Positions 59,540 to 64,000 of a stretch of 64,000 nt of DNA are shown in pieces. The notes beneath the pieces are model-generated. The model was not told where the DNA came from, made no database searches, and saw only the letters and a list, made by a program, of their open reading frames with translations. Source of the stretch: Pseudomonas capeferrum (GTDB taxonomy: Bacteria; Pseudomonadota; Gammaproteobacteria; Pseudomonadales; Pseudomonadaceae); contig NZ_JAAMQM010000004.1 of assembly GCF_013523055.1 (NCBI RefSeq), positions 124,001-188,000 on the forward strand, read 5' to 3'. Made by a program: the position numbers and the translations under genes. Position 1 is the first letter of the stretch. Every line of letters starts with the position of its first letter.

Positions 59540-61042
59540 ATGAAGAAATCAGTCGGCATTCTCTGCGGCCTGGCCATCGCCATCGCCGTGGTTACCACCG
59601 CGGGTGCCTGGTACACCGGCAAGCAGTTGCCTCGCGAACTCGACAATTCGATCGCCCGGGCCAACCAGGAACTCGTCAAGGCCCTGGCAGGCGTGGGCGG
59701 CAGCGCAACGATCGAACTGACCTCCCTTGATCGGCACCTGTTCACCAGCACCGCCCACTACCGCATCAAGGTCAAGGATGTGCAGGCGGGTGAGTTGCCG
59801 GTGAGTTTCGAGTTGGCTGCGGTCGACAAGATCGAGCACGGCCCGTTTCCATGGTCCCGGGTCAAGTCGCTCAAGCTGATGCCGGTCATGGCAGCCGGCA
59901 ATGCCCGGTTAGAGAGGACAGAGGCGACCGCTTCCTGGTTCGCCGCCGCCAACGAACAGTCGCCGCTGCGGGTGCATTCGAGTCTAGGGTATGACGGTGG
60001 GGTGACGAGCGAACTCGAGCTGCTGCCATTGAAAGTGGACGAGGCTAATGGCAACAAGGTGGATTTCACCGGTCTACGTCTGCGAGTGAACGGTGACCGC
60101 GACGGCAAGGCGGTGAAGATCGAGGGCGAAGCCGGAAGGCTGGACTTGACCCTGATCGATCAGATGCAGCTGCCTGTGACGCTGCAGTTCAACGGCCTGA
60201 CTATCGGTGGCGACCTGTCACGCACCGACCATGACAGTCTCTATGTGGGCTCGCTCGACCTGGGCCTGGCCGAAGCTCGGATCACGCAGGGCCACCAGCA
60301 GAAGCTGCTGCTGATCAAGGGCCTGGAACAAAACAATCTTTACGGTGCCGACGGCGACAAGATGCATGGCCGCCTGGAATACAAGATTGGCGACATCACC
60401 TACGACAACCGCCCGGTCGGTTCCGGCCACATGCTCTTCACCTTCAAGGACGTGGACATGACGGCCCTGCAGTCGCTCAACGACTGGTACCAGACGCGCC
60501 TGCCTGAGTTCCGCGAAGCCGCCGCTGCGGGCCAGGTGTTGCCGAACATCGACATGGGTCCCGAGGAAAGGGCCAAGGTCCAGGCCGACCTGCAGAAAAT
60601 GCTCGCGGCCAAGCCACAGGTCGCTCTTGAGGATCTCTCGTTCAAGACGGCCAAGGGCACCAGCCGTTTCAACCTGATCGTCGACCTCGGCAACCCGGCT
60701 TCCCTGGATCTGCCAGCCGATCAATTGACCCGCCAGATCATCGCTCGATTGCAGGCGAAGCTTTCGTTGTCCAAGCCCATGATCGGCGATCTCGCCACTT
60801 TGCAGGCTTTCCTGCAAGGCCAAACCGACGCCCAGGCGATCGCCCGGCAATCCGGCCAGGCGGGCGAGATGGTCGGCATGATGGCCGTGCAGAGCGGAAT
60901 GGCGAGAGTAGAGGGCGATGATGTGAAGGCCGATCTGCACTATGCCGACGGCCAGGTCGACTTCAACGGCAAAAAGATGTCGGTCGAAGAATTCGCACTG
61001 TTCCTCAACACCCAGATGGCTGGCGTGGTTCCGCGCGGCTGA
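59540..61042 (+). CDS. DUF945 (YdgA-like) family protein
   Basis: A 500-residue protein with one N-terminal membrane anchor (MKKSVGILCGLAIAIAVVTTAGAWY) and a large periplasmic DUF945 region, rich in beta-type repeats and ending EFALFLNTQMAGVVPRG. YdgA of E. coli is a periplasmic/membrane-associated protein of unknown function, reported to dimerise. The protein is longer than the open frame beginning inside the pseudogene suggests; I chose ATG 59540 to give the signal anchor. The ribosome-binding site is weak. Confidence 0.85.
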   Translation: MKKSVGILCGLAIAIAVVTTAGAWYTGKQLPRELDNSIARANQELVKALAGVGGSATIELTSLDRHLFTSTAHYRIKVKDVQAGELPVSFELAAVDKIEHGPFPWSRVKSLKLMPVMAAGNARLERTEATASWFAAANEQSPLRVHSSLGYDGGVTSELELLPLKVDEANGNKVDFTGLRLRVNGDRDGKAVKIEGEAGRLDLTLIDQMQLPVTLQFNGLTIGGDLSRTDHDSLYVGSLDLGLAEARITQGHQQKLLLIKGLEQNNLYGADGDKMHGRLEYKIGDITYDNRPVGSGHMLFTFKDVDMTALQSLNDWYQTRLPEFREAAAAGQVLPNIDMGPEERAKVQADLQKMLAAKPQVALEDLSFKTAKGTSRFNLIVDLGNPASLDLPADQLTRQIIARLQAKLSLSKPMIGDLATLQAFLQGQTDAQAIARQSGQAGEMVGMMAVQSGMARVEGDDVKADLHYADGQVDFNGKKMSVEEFALFLNTQMAGVVPRG

Positions 61043-61283
61043 TACCTTTCGCAGGCCCGGCCGATACCCAGTCGGCGCGGGCCCTGCGGCGCAAAAAACG
61101 CTTTTGAATTGAAGCGATTGTCTGTAGCCTTCGGCGTCCGACAATAATCCGTGCCCGCAATGGGACCGCGATTGCAAGGCTGGTGCCCGTTCAGCCCTTG
61201 CCATCCGGTGCCTCTAGCCGATTTGCCAGGGTTCGGTGATACACTCGATTCGACGCGCATGCGCGCCCGCAGGTCCAGCGATC

Positions 61284-62342
61284 ATGACCCAGATTTCCGA
61301 ACGCCTGTTGGTTCAAGCACACCTTGACGCCAAGCAGCCCAATCCGCTGACAGTCGAGCAGGAGGCCGAATACTGTGCGGCCATCGCTGCGGAGCTCAAG
61401 GCCCAGAACGCTGTTCTGGTCGCCCATTTCTATTGTGATCCGGTCATCCAGGCCCTGGCCGAGGAGACGGGCGGTTGCGTATCCGACTCCCTCGAGATGG
61501 CCCGCTTCGGCAAGAACCATCCGGCCAGCACGGTGCTGGTGGCCGGTGTGCGCTTCATGGGCGAGACGGCGAAGATTCTCACTCCTGAAAAACGCATCCT
61601 GATGCCGACCCTGGAGGCGACCTGCTCGCTCGACCTGGGCTGCCCGGTCGAGGAGTTCTCGGCGTTCTGCGACAAGCACCCCGAGCGGACCGTGGTGGTG
61701 TATGCCAACACCTCCGCTGCGGTCAAGGCGCGCGCCGATTGGGTCGTGACCTCCAGCTGCGCCCTCGAGATCGTCGAGAGCCTGATGGACAACGGCGAGA
61801 CCATCATCTGGGGACCGGACCAGCATCTGGGACGCTACATCCAGAAGCGTACCGGTGCCGACATGCTGATGTGGGACGGTGCCTGTATCGTTCACGAAGA
61901 ATTCAAGTCGCGGCAGTTGGCCGACATGAAGGCGTTGTACCCTGACGCGGCGATCCTGGTCCATCCCGAGTCCCCCGAGTCGGTCATCGAGCTGGCCGAT
62001 GCGGTGGGCTCCACCAGCCAGTTGATCGCCGCTGCGCAGACCATGCCGAACAAGACCTTCATCGTTGCGACCGACCGCGGCATCTTCTACAAGATGCAGC
62101 AGCTGTGCCCGGACAAGGTCTTCGTCGAAGCGCCTACCGCCGGTAACGGCGCGGCATGCCGCAGCTGCGCGCATTGCCCATGGATGGCCATGAACACGCT
62201 CGAGCGTACCCTGGATTGCCTGCGCAAGGGCAGCAACGAGATCTTCGTCGAGCCAGCGCTGATCCCGCGGGCCATCAAGCCGCTGAAACGGATGCTCGAC
62301 TTCACCCAGGCGGCGCGCATGAAGCTGTCGGGCAACGCCTGA
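61284..62342 (+). CDS. nadA: Quinolinate synthase NadA
   Basis: Condenses iminoaspartate with dihydroxyacetone phosphate to form quinolinate in NAD synthesis. The 352-residue protein has the three cluster cysteines of the 4Fe-4S site ([11 protein letters not shown] region, TSSCALEI, and CRSCAHCPW), with the [21 protein letters not shown] and GNGAACRSC segments typical of the family. I chose ATG 61284 ([11 protein letters not shown]). Confidence 0.97.
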   Translation: MTQISERLLVQAHLDAKQPNPLTVEQEAEYCAAIAAELKAQNAVLVAHFYCDPVIQALAEETGGCVSDSLEMARFGKNHPASTVLVAGVRFMGETAKILTPEKRILMPTLEATCSLDLGCPVEEFSAFCDKHPERTVVVYANTSAAVKARADWVVTSSCALEIVESLMDNGETIIWGPDQHLGRYIQKRTGADMLMWDGACIVHEEFKSRQLADMKALYPDAAILVHPESPESVIELADAVGSTSQLIAAAQTMPNKTFIVATDRGIFYKMQQLCPDKVFVEAPTAGNGAACRSCAHCPWMAMNTLERTLDCLRKGSNEIFVEPALIPRAIKPLKRMLDFTQAARMKLSGNA

Positions 62343-62425
62343 TCGCGACAGGCGTGCACGGCTGTCTTGGTGCGATCAAACAGGAAAAGCATTCGAGTTT
62401 CGATGCTGAAGCTTATCGTTCGGCA

Positions 62426-62557
62426 TTCGAATTTTCTTTGATGCGAGTGGCCTATCGCGGGACAAGCCCGCTCACCACCAAGTACTGAGGCGCTGCAATC
62501 CCGGTGGTGAGCGGGCTTGCCCCGCGATAGGCCGCCCGCATCGAAGAAGATTCAAAG
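62426..62557. repeat. Inverted REP pair between nadA and bepA
   Basis: Arms 62449-62479 and 62503-62533 match over 31 bp with one mismatch (core GCGGGACAAGCCCGCTCACC and its complement). The flanks (62426-62448 and 62534-62557) extend the pairing imperfectly. It is a different REP subtype from the pair at 21.9 kb: CTCACC rather than CTCCCAC. It lies between convergent genes. Confidence 0.9.
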
Positions 62558-62618
62558 GCCAGAATCCAAGTCTCAACGCTTGCGGATCGAGTAACACGCA
62601 CGCCACGGATGCTCTGCG

Positions 62619-64000
62619 TCAGCGCATCATCTCCTTGACCATCCGCTGCTGCTCCATGATGTCCCGCTGCCGGGCATCGATACGCGAGGCCAGCTGGAAG
62701 TTGCCGCCGGCACGGCGCTTGGCGTAGTCCAACTGCTGAATGGCCTGGTCGTAATCGCCTACCAGGGCAAAGTACTCGGCACGTGCCTGGTGCAGGCCGA
62801 TGGTGTTGCCGGACAGTCCGCGTACTTCGGCGATGTCGTACCACACATCCGGATCGTACGGCCGACTCTTCAACAGTTCGTCCAGCGCCTTTTCCGCCTC
62901 GGCGGGCTGGTTCTGCTTGATCAGCAGGTCCGCGCGCACCTGGCGCAGGGGGTAACTGCTCGGGTACGATCCGCGCATGCGCTCGACGCGTTGTTGAGCA
63001 TCGGCCAGACGGTTGTTGGTGATGTCCAGGTCGATCTGCGCCAGGTTATAGGTAAGGTCGTTGGGCGCCTTGGCCAGCAATGGCTTGAGGCTTTCCCGAG
63101 CGTCGTTGAGCTGGCCACCCTTGATCTGGGCGAGCGCAAGGCCATAGCGGGCGGCGTCCAGTTTCGGGTTTTCGTCGAGCTGGGCGCGAAAGCGTTTGCC
63201 GGCCAAACCCGGTGTGCCTTCATAGGTCAGTGCTACACGGGCACGGATCAGTTGGTAGCGAAGGCTGTCTTCCACGCCTCCCTTGGGAACCTGCTCGGCG
63301 CGGTTACGGGTGTCGGCGATACGCGACTCGGTGACCGGGTGAGTCAACAGGAACTCGGGAGGCTTGGCGTCGTAGCGGTACTGGCGCATCAGGCGTTCGA
63401 ACATGGTCGGCATGTTGCGTGGATCGAAGCCGGCCTTTTCCAGGTTCTGGATACCGATGCGGTCGGCTTCCTGCTCGTTCTGCCGGGAGAAGCGCCGCTG
63501 CTCCTGGATCGCTGCCGCCTGAGTGCCTGCGATCGCGGCAATACCGGCGTCACCGCCCCCCGAGGCAGCCAAGACGATACCGGCCAGCAGCGCGGCCATC
63601 ATCGGCAGCTGCATGCGCTGCTGGGCCTCGACGCCACGGGCGAAGTGGCGCTGGGACAAGTGCGCCAGCTCGTGGGCAAGCACCGAAGCGTACTCGCCTT
63701 CGGTCTGTGCGTTGAGGAAAAGTCCGCCATTCACCCCGACGATCCCACCGGGCGCGGCGAAGGCATTGAGCTCGCGGCTGTCGATGAGGATGAACTCCAG
63801 GCGCCGATCCTGCAGCTGGCTGGTTTCGGCCAGGCGATAGACGCTGGTTTCCACATAGTCCTTGAGCTGCGGGTCGTTCAATTGATTGACGTTGCCGCGC
63901 AGCATGCTGAGCCAGGCACGACCGAGCTGATGCTCCTGCTGCGGCGAGACGATCGCGGAACTGGCATCACCCAGCGACGGCAGGTCGTCGGCATGGCCAG
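62619..64000 (-). CDS. bepA: Periplasmic chaperone/M48 metalloprotease BepA (5' end outside window)
   Basis: Outer-membrane protein quality-control factor: M48 metalloprotease plus C-terminal TPR repeats. About 460 residues are present; the frame is open to the window edge (upstream residues include LPSLGDASSAIVS). The zinc motif HELAH lies in SVLAHELAHLSQRHF, with the third ligand in EQEADRIG. TPR-type helices cover the C-terminal ~200 residues. It is followed by nothing on the minus strand for 276 bp (REP pair). Confidence 0.95.
   Translation of the reverse strand, partial: GHADDLPSLGDASSAIVSPQQEHQLGRAWLSMLRGNVNQLNDPQLKDYVETSVYRLAETSQLQDRRLEFILIDSRELNAFAAPGGIVGVNGGLFLNAQTEGEYASVLAHELAHLSQRHFARGVEAQQRMQLPMMAALLAGIVLAASGGGDAGIAAIAGTQAAAIQEQRRFSRQNEQEADRIGIQNLEKAGFDPRNMPTMFERLMRQYRYDAKPPEFLLTHPVTESRIADTRNRAEQVPKGGVEDSLRYQLIRARVALTYEGTPGLAGKRFRAQLDENPKLDAARYGLALAQIKGGQLNDARESLKPLLAKAPNDLTYNLAQIDLDITNNRLADAQQRVERMRGSYPSSYPLRQVRADLLIKQNQPAEAEKALDELLKSRPYDPDVWYDIAEVRGLSGNTIGLHQARAEYFALVGDYDQAIQQLDYAKRRAGGNFQLASRIDARQRDIMEQQRMVKEMMR

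Overview
The window is a chromosomal segment of a fluorescent Pseudomonas, most like the P. putida group. Supporting signs are the Gac/Rsm riboregulator rsmZ between rpoS and fdxA, the finR/fpr pair, gfnR beside the formaldehyde-detoxification genes, P. putida-type REP hairpins, high GC coding DNA, and a gene order I recognise from P. aeruginosa (eno-ftsB-ispD, recA-recX, erdR-dgkA, and dinB through the ruv and tol-pal blocks to queC and tRNA-Lys). Species is inferred; no search was run.

Layout. 1-8.9 kb: end of eno, ftsB-ispD, gfnR diverging from frmA-fghA, then ispF-truD-surE-pcm-nlpD leading into rpoS. A PsrA-type operator for rpoS lies inside nlpD. 8.9-16.9 kb: rpoS, rsmZ with an upstream GacA site, fdxA, mutS, pncC, SOS-controlled recA-recX and a LOG-family protein. 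17-26 kb: a PA3611-like secreted protein, a DTW-domain tRNA-modifying enzyme, erdR, dgkA, finR/fpr, trmO, a DUF1456 protein, a pseudouridine-synthase-like protein without its catalytic Asp, a GNAT enzyme and rimO. 26.3-31 kb: a wrecked kup gene, then an aminoacyl-phosphatidylglycerol synthase (MprF-like) with its VirJ/AcvB-type hydrolase. 31.2-36 kb: three initiator tRNA-fMet genes, each with its own promoter and terminator, then dinB, a lipoprotein and proS. 36-43.6 kb: an OprD-family porin, HIT protein, slyX, a membrane-anchored cold-shock-domain protein, a Dps-like ferritin, a ribbon-helix-helix protein, an FmdB-type zinc ribbon, aspS and yebC. 43.7-53.3 kb: ruvCAB, ybgC-tolQRAB-pal-cpoB, queE, queC and tRNA-Lys.

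53.3-59.5 kb is the only clearly accessory stretch. It starts just after tRNA-Lys, a classic integration site for pKLC102/PAPI-type elements, with a short remnant that reads as the N-terminus of an integrative-element relaxase. It continues with an orphan ABC substrate-binding protein, a saccharopine-dehydrogenase-like oxidoreductase and a divergent PucR-family regulator, and ends with a glycosyltransferase pseudogene. 59.5-64 kb returns to conserved genes: a DUF945 (YdgA) protein, nadA, a second REP pair and the C-terminal part of the periplasmic chaperone/protease bepA, which runs off the window.

Most of the window is housekeeping: replication/repair (mutS, recA, recX, dinB, ruvABC), envelope integrity (tol-pal, nlpD, surE/pcm, mprF), tRNA biology and stress regulation (rpoS, rsmZ, erdR, finR). 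I found no intact prophage, insertion sequence, CRISPR array or complete defence system. The best leads are the tRNA-Lys relaxase scar, the orphan binding-protein/dehydrogenase/PucR module, the Asp-less pseudouridine-synthase-like protein, the membrane-tethered cold-shock protein and the internal deletion of kup.
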